From Actinomycetota bacterium (lineage in GTDB: Bacteria; Actinomycetota; Actinomycetes; Nanopelagicales; Nanopelagicaceae): a stretch of DNA of 62,949 nucleotides. A program made the position numbers and the translations under genes. The stretch spans positions 1 through 62,949 of the forward strand of contig JACSDF010000006.1 of the NCBI GenBank assembly GCA_015660815.1. The letters are read 5' to 3'. Below, piece after piece: positions 9,561 to 19,826 of this stretch (positions are counted from its first letter, which is position 1; every line of letters starts with the position of its first letter). The notes under the pieces are model-generated. The model made no database searches, was not told where the DNA came from, and saw nothing but the letters and a program-made list of their open reading frames with translations.

Positions 9561-10289
9561 TTAAACTCCGCGCACCAAAATGCAACGACACTCTTCGCAT
9601 CGAATAACTTCATCTTCGGCTACATCGATGATTCTTTTAAGTTCCACGGCGTTTATAGAAAGATGGCAACCATTGCAACTTCCAGCGATTAGCGCTGCCG
9701 CCCCAGTTCCATTATTTGATGTTCGAATTTTTTCGTATAGTGCAATTAACTCTTGGCTAACGGATACGAGAGTTTCACTTCGTTCTTTAGAAATTATTTC
9801 AAGCTCGGAGTTAAAGGCAGCGAGCGCATTTTCTTTGCGAATCTCAAGATCGACGATTTCCGTGGCAAAGTTTGCTTCCTGCTCACTCAGTTCGCTGATT
9901 CGAGCATTAATATCATCAATTCGCATCATTACTTCAAGTTCAACTTCTTCCAGCTCTGCTCTGCGCGCACTCAATGTTCCAACTTCATGTTGGAGTTGCT
10001 CTAGCTCCTTGGGAGTTGCTGAACCTCCATTGAGGCGAGCCTCATCGCGCGTTATGCGCATAACAATCTGTTCTACATCGGCCTCGGCTCGTAAGAGTTC
10101 GCGCTTTACGTCACTGAGTTCGGTCTGCGCGCCGATTCGAAGATCACGAGCGTTGTGCGACTTTGTTGTCACATTTGCTAAGAGAGCGTGTTCGGCGAGT
10201 GTTTGCGCCTTGTGGTTTAGCGCTGTTGTTCTTTGGTCAAGGCTGGCGGTGTTGAGAATCTGCCGTTGATCATGGGGGCTAGCCTTCAT
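9561..10289 (-). CDS. Coiled-coil zinc-ribbon protein (C4-type, Rv2229c-like)
   Basis: 242 residues from ATG 10289, preferred over a GTG five codons upstream because GAAGGAG lies 6 nt before the ATG. Residues about 25-175 form a long antiparallel coiled coil rich in Glu, Arg and Leu; the C-terminus carries a four-cysteine zinc ribbon, CNGCH and CEECRC. This family is conserved across Actinobacteria immediately upstream of the RNase H/phosphatase gene and is often proposed to bind nucleic acid, but its role is unproven. tRNA-Val lies 25 nt upstream on the same strand, so the two could share a transcript. Confidence 0.87.
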   Translation of the reverse strand: MKASPHDQRQILNTASLDQRTTALNHKAQTLAEHALLANVTTKSHNARDLRIGAQTELSDVKRELLRAEADVEQIVMRITRDEARLNGGSATPKELEQLQHEVGTLSARRAELEEVELEVMMRIDDINARISELSEQEANFATEIVDLEIRKENALAAFNSELEIISKERSETLVSVSQELIALYEKIRTSNNGTGAAALIAGSCNGCHLSINAVELKRIIDVAEDEVIRCEECRCILVRGV

Positions 10290-10314
10290 GGTCAACTCCT
10301 TCACGTACTTCTAG

Positions 10315-10386
10315 TGGGCGCTGAGGGTTTCGAACCCCCGACATTCTCGGTGTAAACGAGACGCTCTACCACTGAGCTAAGCACCC
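10315..10386 (-). tRNA. tRNA-Val (anticodon UAC)
   Basis: On the minus strand the sequence starts GGGTGCTTAGCTCAGTGGT and ends with the T-arm GGGGGTTCGAAACCC and acceptor AGCGCCCA. The seven acceptor pairs are complete (one T-G wobble), the anticodon stem CTCGT/ACGAG closes on loop TTTACAC, giving anticodon TAC for valine. The CCA end is not encoded. Total 72 nt. Confidence 0.96.
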
Positions 10387-10447
10387 GCGCACTCTTAACG
10401 AGCACTGGGGAATCTTACTTCAGCAGCAACGAAAAGGTAAATCCTCT

Positions 10448-10903
10448 TTATAGCGCTGCGATTGCAGCCTTGTAATCATCTATATTTCGTGCAACCCAGC
10501 CATTATTGACCTGCCAACGTAGAACTCCATCTTTGTCGATCACAAAACTTCCACGTATTGCACAGCCCTTAGACTCTTCAAAAACTCCATACGCTTTTGA
10601 AACCGCGCCATGTGGCCAAAAATCTGAGAGCACGGGAAATTTATAACCTTCTTGCTCGGCAAAGGCTCGCTGCGAGAACATATGGTCGCAAGAGATTGCA
10701 AGTAACTGCACTTCATCATTTTGAAAAGCTGATAAATCATCGCGTAGGGCGCAAAGCTCCCCAGTGCACGTTCCTGAGAATGCAAAGGGATAAAAAAGAA
10801 GTACTACTGCCTTCTCCCCTTTAAATGATGCAAGCGATACTTTCTCGCCATGCTGATTAACTAATTCAAAATCTGGGGCGCTCTGGCCAATTGTTAGTGT
10901 CAT
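10448..10903 (-). CDS. AhpE-like thiol peroxidase (one-Cys/Prx family)
   Basis: Reduces hydroperoxides in the cytoplasm. 151 residues, typical for the actinobacterial AhpE group. The peroxidatic motif is visible in FYPFAFSGTCTGELCALRDD near residue 37-56, with the catalytic cysteine in TCTGEL preceded by Pro and Thr; a second cysteine follows five residues later and another is at KGCAIRGSFVIDKDG. The N-terminus, IGQSAPDFELVNQHGEKVSL, is the standard AhpC/TSA opening. The ATG follows 7 nt after TAGATT, which overlaps the stop codon of the upstream DUF3052 gene, so it may be transcribed alone as well as with it, as in mycobacteria where the two genes are also neighbours. Confidence 0.92.
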   Translation of the reverse strand: MTLTIGQSAPDFELVNQHGEKVSLASFKGEKAVVLLFYPFAFSGTCTGELCALRDDLSAFQNDEVQLLAISCDHMFSQRAFAEQEGYKFPVLSDFWPHGAVSKAYGVFEESKGCAIRGSFVIDKDGVLRWQVNNGWVARNIDDYKAAIAAL

Positions 10904-10913
10904 AGATGTAAAT

Positions 10914-11306
10914 CTATCGTTTGCCCGACTTGCGTGCCACTAGACGTGTTGCGCTCCAATCAGGTGCCACCGAGATTGTTGAGGTTTGACTCAAGCCAGC
11001 AGTCGGAGCTGCATCTTGAATATCACTTGGTTCGACATGACCATCTCGATTGACTTTAGGTGTGAGGACCCAAATCGCACCATGGTCAGATAAATATGTG
11101 AGTGAGTCCATAAGCTCATCGACTAAATCACCATCTCCATCACGCCACCAGATGATTACGGCATCGACCACCTCTTGTGAATCTACATCTAGGAATTCGG
11201 TGCCGGTAATCGCCACAATCTGCTCTCGCACATTTGTATCGCAATCATCACCACGGCCGACCTCTAAAATAAGGTCACCTTTCTTAATCCCCATTCTGGC
11301 TGGCAC
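10914..11306 (-). CDS. DUF3052 family protein
   Basis: 130 residues beginning with GTG 11306; an ATG four codons in (11294) is the alternative. The N-terminal half [26 protein letters not shown] and the central [37 protein letters not shown] are the conserved body of DUF3052, an actinobacterial family (Rv2239c-like) without an established biochemical role. The C-terminal part, [30 protein letters not shown], is also conserved. It is divergent from aceE, an arrangement I recall from other Actinobacteria, and precedes the ahpE-like gene. Confidence 0.88.
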   Translation of the reverse strand: MPARMGIKKGDLILEVGRGDDCDTNVREQIVAITGTEFLDVDSQEVVDAVIIWWRDGDGDLVDELMDSLTYLSDHGAIWVLTPKVNRDGHVEPSDIQDAAPTAGLSQTSTISVAPDWSATRLVARKSGKR

Positions 11307-11366
11307 GGGCTAAGTCCACACAATCTGAGTGGGATATGCAAGAGGTTTTGAGCCTAGATTTTTCAT

Positions 11367-11395
11367 TTCGACTTACAGGGCAGTTCGGGCAGAAT
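11367..11395 (+). promoter_or_regulatory. aceE promoter candidate, leaderless
   Basis: A -35-like TTCGAC (11367-11372) and -10-like CAGAAT (11390-11395) are 17 nt apart; the aceE ATG starts 6 nt after the -10 element. The AGGGGC just before the ATG is too close to act as a normal ribosome-binding site. Confidence 0.45.
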
Positions 11396-11401
11396 AGGGG
11401 C

Positions 11402-14122
11402 ATGAGCGAAAACTTCGAAGCGCCCGACCAGATCATCGACCAGTTGGTCGATACCGACCCAGCTGAAACCGCTGAATGGCAGGCATCCTTTGATGCAGCG
11501 TTAGCCAATGCCGGACCAGTTCGTGCACGATATTTGATGCTCTCACTTTTAAAGCGCGCACACGAGAAAAATATTGGAATTTCAGCACTTCGTACAACTG
11601 ATTACATCAACTCTATCTCTCCTGAAAACGAGCCAGACTTTCCCGGGGATGAAAATATTGAACGGCGAATCCGAGCTATTAATAGATGGAACGCTGCGAT
11701 GTTGGTTCACCGTGCTCAACGCCCAGGTGTTGGTGTGGGTGGACATATCTCAACGTATGCCTCATCGGCCGCACTGTATGAAGTTGGATTTAACCACTTC
11801 TTCCGCGGGCAGGATCATCAAGGTGGCGGGGATCAAATATTTTTCCAAGGCCATGCAAGTCCTGGAATGTATGCGCGCGCATTTCTTGAAGGACGGCTAA
11901 ACGAAAACCAGTTAGATGGATTTAGACAAGAGCTTTCGCATCCATCTGGAAGTCTCTCCTCATATCCGCATCCACGTTTGATGCCGGATTTTTGGCAGTT
12001 CCCAACGGTGTCGATGGGAATTGGTCCACTGAATGCGATTTACCAAGCACGGTACAACCGTTATCTTCACAACCGTGGTTTCAAAAATACAAATGACCAA
12101 CATGTGTGGGCTTTCTTAGGAGACGGTGAAGTTGATGAGGTTGATTCACTCGGCGCAATTGGCCTTGCAACACGAGAGAAATTAGATAATTTAACTTTTG
12201 TTATTAACTGCAACTTACAACGTCTTGATGGACCTGTTCGAGGAAATGGAAAAATAATCCAAGAGCTCGAATCAATCTTCGGTGGCGCTGGATGGAATGT
12301 TATAAAAGTTGTATGGAGTCGTGATTGGGATCCACTTCTAGCCCAAGATCGTGAAGGCGCACTCGTTAAGTTAATGAACGAGACGCTCGATGGTGATTAC
12401 CAAACATTTAAAGCTGAGTCCGGCGCCTTTGTTCGCGAAAATTTCTTTGGCCGCGATCCTCGGACCGCGGCAATGGTTGCCGACTGGAGTGATGAGAAAA
12501 TTTGGAGTTTAAAGCGGGGTGGTCATGATTATAAGAAGTTATTTGCCGCCTATACCGCCTCCGTCCAGCACAATGGCCGGCCAACAGTAATTTTGGCTAA
12601 GACGATTAAGGGTTGGACTCTCGGTTCATCGTTCGAAGGCCGTAACTCCACTCACCAAATGAAGAAGATGAGCCTTGAGGATATTAAGGGTTTCAGAGAC
12701 ACGCTCCACTTGGAGATTCCAGATGAAGTGCTAGACAAGTATCTGCCTCCGTACTTTAAGCCTGCTGAAGGATCCGAGGAGGCTCAATATATAGCGCAGC
12801 GCCGTGCCGCTCTCGGTGGATCAATTCCACGTAGACGTTCGATATCAAGACCTCTTCCGCAGCCCGATGATTCAGTCTATGAATCCGTTAAGCGTGGTTC
12901 GGGACAACAAGAGATTGCTACAACTATGGCATTTGTTCGGATGCTAAAAGATTTAGTAAAAGATCCAGGTTTGGGATCTCGCATAGTTCCAATCATTCCC
13001 GATGAGGCGCGCACCTTTGGAATGGATTCACTCTTTCCGACGATGAAGATTTACTCACCAAGTGGTCAGCAGTACATGGCCGTTGATCGCGAACTCATGT
13101 TGTCGTACAAAGAATCAGTGACTGGCGTTATTTTGCATGAGGGAATAAATGAAGCGGGCTCCGTTGCCTCATTTACAGCAGTTGGGTCTTCATACTCTAC
13201 GCACGATGAGCCGATGATTCCGATGTATATCTTCTACTCAATGTTTGGTTTCCAACGCACTGGAGATGCATTCTGGGCGGCGGCCGATCAGTTGGTGAGA
13301 GGTTTTGTAATTGGCGCAACTGCCGGTCGCACAACGTTAAATGGTGAAGGTCTCCAACATGAGGATGGACATTCACATCTTCTAGCATCGACAAATCCAG
13401 CCGTCGTTGCTTACGATCCTGCATTTGCTTTTGAACTTGGTCACATCGTAAAAGATGGGCTCCGACGCATGTATGGCGAAAATAGTGAAAACGTTTATTT
13501 CTATATCACTGTTTACAACGAGCCATATATTCATCCAGCCGAACCAGAGAACTTAGATGTTGCAGGTCTGCTTAAGGGAATCTATCTGTATTCCCCAGCT
13601 AAAAATCAACGCAAGAAATCTGCACAGATTTTGGCATCTGGTGTGGGCGTTAATTGGGCGTTGAAGGCGCAAAAACTTTTGCGTGAAGATTGGGAAGTTG
13701 AGGCTTCGGTCTGGTCAGTTACCTCATGGAATGAGCTTCGACGAGATGGATTAAAAACCGATCGCCATAACCTTCTTAATCCAAGCGATAAGCGAAGTGC
13801 ATATATTGAAAACAAGCTATTTGGGCACACTGGTCCAGTAATTGCCGTCAGTGACTACATGCGCTCGGTTCAAGATCAAATTGCACCATGGATATCTGCG
13901 CCATTCATCTCCCTTGGCACCGATGGCTTTGGGTTATCGGATACACGAGGAGCTCTTCGTAGACACTTTAAAGTCGATGCCGAATCCATTGCAATTGCCA
14001 CCTTGCAGGAGTTAGAAAAACTCGGTCAGATTAAAATGAGCGTTGTGAAAGAAGCGATGGAGAAGTATCGTATTGATGACATCTCGGCAGCTGATGCCGG
14101 TAACACGGAAGGTTCAGGTTGA
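11402..14122 (+). CDS. aceE: Pyruvate dehydrogenase E1 component, homodimeric type
   Basis: Thiamine diphosphate dependent decarboxylation of pyruvate and transfer of the acetyl group to lipoylated E2 in the pyruvate dehydrogenase complex. 906 residues from ATG 11402, the size of the single-chain AceE found in Actinobacteria and Gammaproteobacteria. The ThDP motif runs from [17 protein letters not shown] to [13 protein letters not shown]; substrate-channel histidines appear in [24 protein letters not shown], and the pyrimidine-binding half has [22 protein letters not shown] place the start at 11402 ([14 protein letters not shown]) rather than 11336, which would run through the promoter. E2 and E3 are not in the window. 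glgE follows with a 3-base overlap. Confidence 0.96.
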   Translation: MSENFEAPDQIIDQLVDTDPAETAEWQASFDAALANAGPVRARYLMLSLLKRAHEKNIGISALRTTDYINSISPENEPDFPGDENIERRIRAINRWNAAMLVHRAQRPGVGVGGHISTYASSAALYEVGFNHFFRGQDHQGGGDQIFFQGHASPGMYARAFLEGRLNENQLDGFRQELSHPSGSLSSYPHPRLMPDFWQFPTVSMGIGPLNAIYQARYNRYLHNRGFKNTNDQHVWAFLGDGEVDEVDSLGAIGLATREKLDNLTFVINCNLQRLDGPVRGNGKIIQELESIFGGAGWNVIKVVWSRDWDPLLAQDREGALVKLMNETLDGDYQTFKAESGAFVRENFFGRDPRTAAMVADWSDEKIWSLKRGGHDYKKLFAAYTASVQHNGRPTVILAKTIKGWTLGSSFEGRNSTHQMKKMSLEDIKGFRDTLHLEIPDEVLDKYLPPYFKPAEGSEEAQYIAQRRAALGGSIPRRRSISRPLPQPDDSVYESVKRGSGQQEIATTMAFVRMLKDLVKDPGLGSRIVPIIPDEARTFGMDSLFPTMKIYSPSGQQYMAVDRELMLSYKESVTGVILHEGINEAGSVASFTAVGSSYSTHDEPMIPMYIFYSMFGFQRTGDAFWAAADQLVRGFVIGATAGRTTLNGEGLQHEDGHSHLLASTNPAVVAYDPAFAFELGHIVKDGLRRMYGENSENVYFYITVYNEPYIHPAEPENLDVAGLLKGIYLYSPAKNQRKKSAQILASGVGVNWALKAQKLLREDWEVEASVWSVTSWNELRRDGLKTDRHNLLNPSDKRSAYIENKLFGHTGPVIAVSDYMRSVQDQIAPWISAPFISLGTDGFGLSDTRGALRRHFKVDAESIAIATLQELEKLGQIKMSVVKEAMEKYRIDDISAADAGNTEGSG

Positions 14123-15861
14123 TATCAAGAATTGCGATTAGCGATATCTCCCCCGCAGTATTCTTCGGGGGAGAATTTCTTCCCGTAAAGGCTATTCCTG
14201 GAGAACGTCTTTCCATAAGTGCGACAGCAGTAATTGAAGGACACGAAAAACTAACCGCTGAAATAGTCTTGCACTCCGATAACGGAAAAGTAGTCTCGCG
14301 CAGTGCAATGGTGGAAAATTGGCCCGGGTCCAATCGTTTTGTGGGTGAAGTTAAAATTCCAGCCGAAGGTAACTTCTTTTTTATAGTTGAAGCAGATAGC
14401 GTTTCGCAATACCGTACTGTCTTAGGTTCAAGTGAAAAATATCCAATCCGTGCCGATCGAGAACGCGCCCTTGTTGGTTCTTGGTACGAATTCTTTCCGC
14501 GCAGCGAAGGCGCAATAAAAAACCGCGATGGAACAGTTACGAGTGGAACTTTTAAAACAGCTGCTCATCGGATACCGGCAGTTGCTGCGATGGGTTTTGA
14601 TGTTTTGTACCTGCCACCAATTCACCCGATTGGCCTTTCGCACCGTAAAGGCGCAAATAACTCACTAACGCCGAAAGAAAATGATCCAGGTGTTCCATGG
14701 GCGATTGGAAGTTCCGACGGCGGCCACGACGCGATCAATCCAGATCTTGGAACTATGGTCGATTTTGAAAACTTTATTTCTGTAGCCAATAAAAATGGTA
14801 TTGAAGTCGCATTGGATTTGGCTTTGCAAACTTCGCCAGATCACCCATGGGTGCGCTCAAACCCACAATGGTTTAACAAGCGCCCTGACGGAACAATCGC
14901 TTACGCGGAAAATCCTCCTAAGAAATATCAAGATATTTACCCTCTTAACTTCGATGATGACTATGAAGGTTTGCGAGATGAAACCCTGCGCGTTATACGT
15001 CTATGGGTCTCAAAGGGAGTAAAGATTTTTCGAGTAGATAACCCACACACTAAACCCGTCCACTTTTGGCAGGATTTACTAGGGATTATGCGAATTGAGA
15101 GCCCAGAGGTCATTTTTCTAGCTGAAGCATTTACAGCGCCGGCCATGATGCATGCTCTTGGAAAAGCGGGATTTCACCAGTCCTACACCTACTTCACATG
15201 GCGAACAAGTAAATCTGAACTTATCGATTACGGTCGGGAAGTTTCAACTCAAACCGATGCATATTTTCGTCCAAATTTCTGGGTTAATACCCCTGATATC
15301 AATCCCTTCCATTTACATTCTGGTAATCCTGCAGTATTTGCGCTTCGTGCAGTCTTGGCATCAACACTTTCACCCTCGTGGGGCATGTATGCAGGTTATG
15401 AGCTTTACGAACACTTGCCATTTAAATTAGATGGTGAAGAGTATCTCGATTCAGAAAAATATCAGATTAAAATTCGCGACTGGGATGGTTCTGCTAAAAA
15501 GGGAATTACTCTGGCTCCCTTTATAAGTCAATTGAATAATATTCGAGCATCGAATCCCGCTTTGCTCCGACTTCGTAATTTGGTTTTTCATAGTACTGAT
15601 TCCGATTCCATAATTGCATATTCAAAGCGTGATGAAAACAATTTGATTTTAGTAGTGGTCAATCTCGATCCAAATTACGCACAAGGCACGATAGTTCATT
15701 GGGATATGAAGTCATTGGGAATTAACGGAGGAAATTTTGAGGTTGAAGATCTACTTGATGGCTCAAACTTTAACTGGTCACCTGACACGTATGTTTCTTT
15801 AGATCCGACACGGCCGGTTGGAAAAGTTGCACATATTTGCAGAGTGAAAATCCAAGTATGA
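14119..15861 (+). CDS. glgE: Alpha-1,4-glucan:maltose-1-phosphate maltosyltransferase
   Basis: Extends alpha-glucan chains with maltosyl units from maltose 1-phosphate (GH13 subfamily 3). 580 residues, clearly shorter than the roughly 650-700 of characterised GlgE; the catalytic core is complete, so loss is mainly in the N-terminal and helical-insert regions. The barrel is recognised from [40 protein letters not shown], the nucleophile in [14 protein letters not shown] (Asp) and the acid/base in [14 protein letters not shown] (Glu). It begins with TTG overlapping the aceE stop (TTGA), an unusual start, and its own stop overlaps the glgB ATG (ATGA), so all three genes are translationally linked. 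Confidence 0.9.
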   Translation: MISRIAISDISPAVFFGGEFLPVKAIPGERLSISATAVIEGHEKLTAEIVLHSDNGKVVSRSAMVENWPGSNRFVGEVKIPAEGNFFFIVEADSVSQYRTVLGSSEKYPIRADRERALVGSWYEFFPRSEGAIKNRDGTVTSGTFKTAAHRIPAVAAMGFDVLYLPPIHPIGLSHRKGANNSLTPKENDPGVPWAIGSSDGGHDAINPDLGTMVDFENFISVANKNGIEVALDLALQTSPDHPWVRSNPQWFNKRPDGTIAYAENPPKKYQDIYPLNFDDDYEGLRDETLRVIRLWVSKGVKIFRVDNPHTKPVHFWQDLLGIMRIESPEVIFLAEAFTAPAMMHALGKAGFHQSYTYFTWRTSKSELIDYGREVSTQTDAYFRPNFWVNTPDINPFHLHSGNPAVFALRAVLASTLSPSWGMYAGYELYEHLPFKLDGEEYLDSEKYQIKIRDWDGSAKKGITLAPFISQLNNIRASNPALLRLRNLVFHSTDSDSIIAYSKRDENNLILVVVNLDPNYAQGTIVHWDMKSLGINGGNFEVEDLLDGSNFNWSPDTYVSLDPTRPVGKVAHICRVKIQV

Positions 15862-17783
15862 GTTTCTTCTCGAAGTTTCTTAACAAAAAACAAGTTGAGG
15901 AAGTTGTTCCAGCAAGTTTTCTCAATCCAAACTCAACTCTGGGTGAACTTGACCTCCATTTAATCTCTGAGGGCCGCCATGAACAATTGTGGAAAGCGCT
16001 AGGCGCACATATTCGTCGTGATAATGAAGGCACGCTCCTCGGCACAGCATTTTCAGTTTGGGCTCCAAATGCCCGTGCAGTCTCTTTAATCGGAGATCAC
16101 AATTTTTGGGATAGAAATAGAAATCAGATGCTGCGCATAGGCTCTTCGGGTATCTGGGAGATTTTTGTTCCAGATATTGGAAGCGGCATCAAATATAAGT
16201 TTGCCGTTTGCGGAATCGATGGGCATTGGGTCGACCATGCCGATCCAATGGCACGAGCTACTCAAACCCCACCTCTGACAGCTTCAATTGTGGAGGAGTC
16301 CGAGTATGTATGGAGCGATGCAGAGTGGATTGAAAAACGTAGCGGGTTTCAATCATGGCGGGCTCCAATAACTACCTATGAAGTTCACTTAGGGTCATGG
16401 AGGTTAGGCCTGACGTATCGCGATTTAGCAGTTCAATTAGTTGATTACGTCAAAGAGCAAGGTTTTACCCATGTTGAATTTATGCCAGTGACCGAACATC
16501 CATACGGCCCGTCATGGGGCTATCAAGTTACCTCTTTTTTTGCACCTACATCACGTTTTGGCAATCCAGATGACTTCCGGTTTTTGATTGATGCTCTTCA
16601 TTCCGCCGGCATTGGCGTGATTCTCGATTGGGTACCGGCGCACTTTCCTAAAGATGAATGGGCGCTTGCAAAATTTGATGGAACTGCGCTGTATGAACAC
16701 TCAGATCCTAGACTTGGTGAGCATCCAGACTGGGGAACTCTAATTTTTAATTTCGGGCGTAATGAAGTCCGCAACTTTCTGGTAGCAAGTGCCCTGTATT
16801 GGTTGACGGAGTTTCATATTGATGGCTTAAGAGTTGATGCAGTTGCATCGATGCTCTACTTGGATTATTCGCGCGAAGAGGGACAGTGGTTACCTAACAA
16901 AAATGGTGGTCGCGAAAACTTAGAGGCGGTGCAGTTGCTTCAAGAGGCGACATCAACGGCGTATCGAACTCATCCAGGAATAATGATGATTGCCGAAGAA
17001 TCCACCGCATGGTCAGGTGTAACTCGCGAGACTTCTGCAGATGGCTTGGGCTTTGGTTTTAAATGGAATATGGGTTGGATGCACGACACTTTAAAATATC
17101 TGCAGCACGATCCAATTCACCGCAACTATCACCACAATGAAATTACTTTCTCAATTCTGTATGCCTGGAGTGAGAATTTTGTGTTGCCGCTCTCCCATGA
17201 CGAAGTTGTGCATGGAAAGGGTCAATTAGTAAATAAATTTCCTGGAGATCGTTGGCAGAAACTAGCAACATTGCGAGCACTCTATGGATATATGTGGGCC
17301 CACCCTGGCAAGAAGCTGCTTTTTATGGGAAGTGAGTTTGCCCAAAATGATGAGTGGAGTGAAAGCGCTGGTCTGCAGTGGTATTTAGCTGATTTTGATG
17401 AACATAGAGGAATTCAAAAAACAATTGCAGCACTCAACAATGAGTACATGGACACGCCCGCGTTGTGGCAAAAAGATACGTCCCCAGAGGGTTTTACGTG
17501 GCTAGTGAACAACGATGGCGCCGCTAATGTATTGGCTTTTACGCGTTGGGACGATGCATCTAATCCACTTGTTTCGGTGACAAATTTTTCTCCAATGCCT
17601 CATGAGCGCTATCAGCTGCCTTTTCCAACGGTCGGCACGTGGCGCGAAACCCTCAATACCGATGATTTAGCATTTGGAGGAAGTGGAATTTCGAACCAGG
17701 CGATAACTCTAAAAGATCCTAGTCACTTGATTGCACAAGTTGCTATTCCACCGCTTGCAACGGTTTGGTTTAAACGTTCTTAA
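15858..17783 (+). CDS. glgB: 1,4-alpha-glucan branching enzyme
   Basis: Introduces alpha-1,6 branches into the glucan made by GlgE or glycogen synthase. 641 residues from ATG 15858 (ATGA overlap with glgE); the track-type longer start would lie inside glgE. A CBM48-like domain occupies residues about 45-150 ([27 protein letters not shown]), then the GH13 barrel: [11 protein letters not shown], nucleophile in [19 protein letters not shown], acid/base in [12 protein letters not shown], and transition-state residues in [13 protein letters not shown]. The extra N-terminal module of some actinobacterial GlgB is reduced to about 40 residues. The 3' end overlaps the convergent MFS gene by 14 nt. Confidence 0.95.
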   Translation: MSFFSKFLNKKQVEEVVPASFLNPNSTLGELDLHLISEGRHEQLWKALGAHIRRDNEGTLLGTAFSVWAPNARAVSLIGDHNFWDRNRNQMLRIGSSGIWEIFVPDIGSGIKYKFAVCGIDGHWVDHADPMARATQTPPLTASIVEESEYVWSDAEWIEKRSGFQSWRAPITTYEVHLGSWRLGLTYRDLAVQLVDYVKEQGFTHVEFMPVTEHPYGPSWGYQVTSFFAPTSRFGNPDDFRFLIDALHSAGIGVILDWVPAHFPKDEWALAKFDGTALYEHSDPRLGEHPDWGTLIFNFGRNEVRNFLVASALYWLTEFHIDGLRVDAVASMLYLDYSREEGQWLPNKNGGRENLEAVQLLQEATSTAYRTHPGIMMIAEESTAWSGVTRETSADGLGFGFKWNMGWMHDTLKYLQHDPIHRNYHHNEITFSILYAWSENFVLPLSHDEVVHGKGQLVNKFPGDRWQKLATLRALYGYMWAHPGKKLLFMGSEFAQNDEWSESAGLQWYLADFDEHRGIQKTIAALNNEYMDTPALWQKDTSPEGFTWLVNNDGAANVLAFTRWDDASNPLVSVTNFSPMPHERYQLPFPTVGTWRETLNTDDLAFGGSGISNQAITLKDPSHLIAQVAIPPLATVWFKRS

Positions 17784-18954
17784 ATATTTTTGCAAAAAAT
17801 GGAACTGTAAGTAAGAGCAAAGCTGGAATCAATAATGCCAGAGAGAGTGAAAATGCTTGTGCAGTCCAAGCAATGATTAACCGCATAATGAAAACTGAGA
17901 TATTGTTTATGACGCCAATTTGACCTATTACAACACTCGACGGCAATTTAGAACGAATATTCGCGGCATTCATGATGCTTGGACCTAAAAATGATGAACC
18001 CAGGCCGGCAATAGTGAAAGTTATACTTAAAATAATTAGAGAGATTGTTTTATTTTCGATTCCAATAATTCGTGTTGCAAGAATTCCTATGAGAAAAGAA
18101 ATTCCGGAAATTAGCGATGCACTTTTCACTAAAAATTCCATAGAGAATTTAGAGTATAAGAGGTGAATTGTTAGCCTGCCTGTAATCATTGCAAAAGTGA
18201 AGAGAATATAAGGAAGCGTATGAGCTCCACCTTTTATGCCAATATCTTCCTTTACAAATATTGCCGCCCAATCTCCCACACTAAATTCAAGAAGGATTGC
18301 ACAAAATAGTCCACCTGAGACCATTCCATCGATTCTAAATCCTTTAAATAAGTCGGTGATTTTGTAATCAGTCTCAGAGTTCTGGTTAGGTTTAACTAAA
18401 CTTTCACTGAGTTTAGTTGTCGTAATCAACATAACAATTGAAACTAATAGCGAGAGAACAAGAATATGCATTTCGAGTGAAATCCGGTCAACGAGCAGCC
18501 CTGAAACAACTGCGGTGGCCAATGCCCCGCTGCTCCAAAAGCCGCTTAAAAGCGTTACTACATGCCTTTGTGTGCGATCTTGAAAACTAAAACCTTGGGC
18601 ATTGATTGAAACATGGAAGGCAGATATCCCGATTGCGTGAATTGTGATACTGATTAGAAAAACAAGGGTTGAACTCGTATTAGAAAGCACAATGAGACTA
18701 AGAGCCATCGAAACGGTTGCAATACGCATCACTAACTTAGCTCCATAATTATGCACAAGATGACCGGCCGTAAAGAGGGCTACAAGTGAACCTACTGCAG
18801 AGAAACTTATGAGAGATCCAAACTCGCCATTTGAAAGCGCTAAGTTTTCTTTTACCTCGGGAAAACGAGGGAGCCACGACATAATCAAAAATCCAAAAAG
18901 AAAGAAAATGAGCTTCAAATAATTGAGCTCCCGATTGGAATCTAAATTCTTCAC
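17770..18954 (-). CDS. MFS transporter, unknown substrate
   Basis: 394 residues with about 12 hydrophobic helices and a long loop with charged residues in the middle ([25 protein letters not shown]). MFS-type features: [32 protein letters not shown] after helix 2 and a second-half counterpart with [15 protein letters not shown]. The family closest by eye is the set of MFS proteins annotated as fucose/inner-membrane YbjJ-like carriers, but the substrate cannot be read. The gene is visibly more AT-rich, with many ATT/ATA and AAA codons, than its neighbours, which may mean late acquisition. It starts directly at the stop codon of the thioredoxin/TPR gene (1-base overlap), so the two are co-transcribed. 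Confidence 0.85.
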   Translation of the reverse strand: MKNLDSNRELNYLKLIFFLFGFLIMSWLPRFPEVKENLALSNGEFGSLISFSAVGSLVALFTAGHLVHNYGAKLVMRIATVSMALSLIVLSNTSSTLVFLISITIHAIGISAFHVSINAQGFSFQDRTQRHVVTLLSGFWSSGALATAVVSGLLVDRISLEMHILVLSLLVSIVMLITTTKLSESLVKPNQNSETDYKITDLFKGFRIDGMVSGGLFCAILLEFSVGDWAAIFVKEDIGIKGGAHTLPYILFTFAMITGRLTIHLLYSKFSMEFLVKSASLISGISFLIGILATRIIGIENKTISLIILSITFTIAGLGSSFLGPSIMNAANIRSKLPSSVVIGQIGVINNISVFIMRLIIAWTAQAFSLSLALLIPALLLLTVPFFAKIFKNV

Positions 18955-19814
18955 TAAAATAATGCGTTCGCAAGTGCGCTGCGTGCGGCAGCAAGACGAG
19001 AATCTGATGGATCGACAAGTGCAAAGAGTGCCACTAAATGCTCTCGCACTTTACTTCGATCATCGCCAGAAGTTTCTTTCACAACATGTATTAAGCGTGC
19101 AAATGCAGCCTCTACTCTGCCATTTACCATTTCCATGTCGGCCGCCATTAGTTGAATCGAAATATCACTAGGGTTTTGAACCGCTTGTTCAATCACTGTA
19201 GCTAGCTCTAGGCCATCGCTTCGAATGAGCAACTGGGTTTGAGCTAAACCTAACTTTGCAAAATTATCTGAAGGTTTGCGAGAGAGGAGTTTCTTATAGG
19301 CCGCTTCAGCAGAAACAAAATCTCCTGCTTCAAGAGCGATCATGGCCTCATCTTCTTCAGGCTCACTCACTTCAACTGGAGCAGCGCCAACGCCTTGTTC
19401 TGATGCAAGAGTCAAGACTTTATCGAGCACTAATCGAATCTGTGCTTCGGGGTAATTTTGTTCAAAAAGTGGAACCATCTGTTCGCCGATTAGAGCAATC
19501 GCATATGGAACGCTCTTAGTTTGAAAAGCTTGAGCCACGTTTGGTTCGGCATCTACATCTAAGCGTCCTAAAGCCCAACTGCCTTGATAGGAAACCTCCA
19601 AAGATCCAAGAAGTTTTACCATCTCCATTGACTCGGGCGAGCGAACAGACCACGCAATTACGATGACAGGTTTTTTGTGCGAGAGAGTTAAGATCTCGCT
19701 TGTTAAATTCGCCGCGGTAACCTCTAAACCGGGCAGTGGCCCAGCCGGTGCCGTCTTTGGTTTTCCAAGTGAACTTAAATCTACCGCTCGAGCAAAATTT
19801 GGCGGATTACTCAT
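18954..19814 (-). CDS. Thioredoxin-fold/TPR protein, CnoX (YbbN)-like, no CxxC
   Basis: 286 residues: a thioredoxin-like domain (about 30-140) followed by TPR-type helices (about 150-286). The segment KPVIVIAWSVRSPESMEMVKLLGSLE aligns with the thioredoxin active-site strand and helix, but the WCxxC motif is replaced by SVRSPES, so no dithiol redox activity is expected. The conserved cis-Pro region is KSVPYAIALIGEQ. This layout matches CnoX/YbbN co-chaperones, which hold unfolded proteins for GroEL/DnaK; function here is by family only. The ATG sits 6 nt after TAAGAT, so it probably starts its own transcript. Confidence 0.83.
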   Translation of the reverse strand: MSNPPNFARAVDLSSLGKPKTAPAGPLPGLEVTAANLTSEILTLSHKKPVIVIAWSVRSPESMEMVKLLGSLEVSYQGSWALGRLDVDAEPNVAQAFQTKSVPYAIALIGEQMVPLFEQNYPEAQIRLVLDKVLTLASEQGVGAAPVEVSEPEEDEAMIALEAGDFVSAEAAYKKLLSRKPSDNFAKLGLAQTQLLIRSDGLELATVIEQAVQNPSDISIQLMAADMEMVNGRVEAAFARLIHVVKETSGDDRSKVREHLVALFALVDPSDSRLAAARSALANALF

Positions 19815-19820
19815 TCTGCA

Positions 19821-19826
19821 ATCTTA
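19821..19826 (-). promoter_or_regulatory. -10-like hexamer before the thioredoxin/TPR gene
   Basis: TAAGAT on the minus strand ends 6 nt before the ATG at 19814; no ribosome-binding sequence lies between. It overlaps the 3' end region of the DUF4032 gene. Confidence 0.45.

Noticed and set aside
9580-10269. Plus-strand ORF of 229 codons, serine/arginine-rich
   Set aside because: It is the antisense of the coiled-coil zinc-ribbon gene; its Ser/Arg bias is the usual by-product of a Glu/Ala/Leu-rich coiled coil read backwards.
10281-10304. GTG start for the zinc-ribbon protein at 10304
   Set aside because: The GTG overlaps the ribosome-binding site that serves ATG 10289 at proper spacing.
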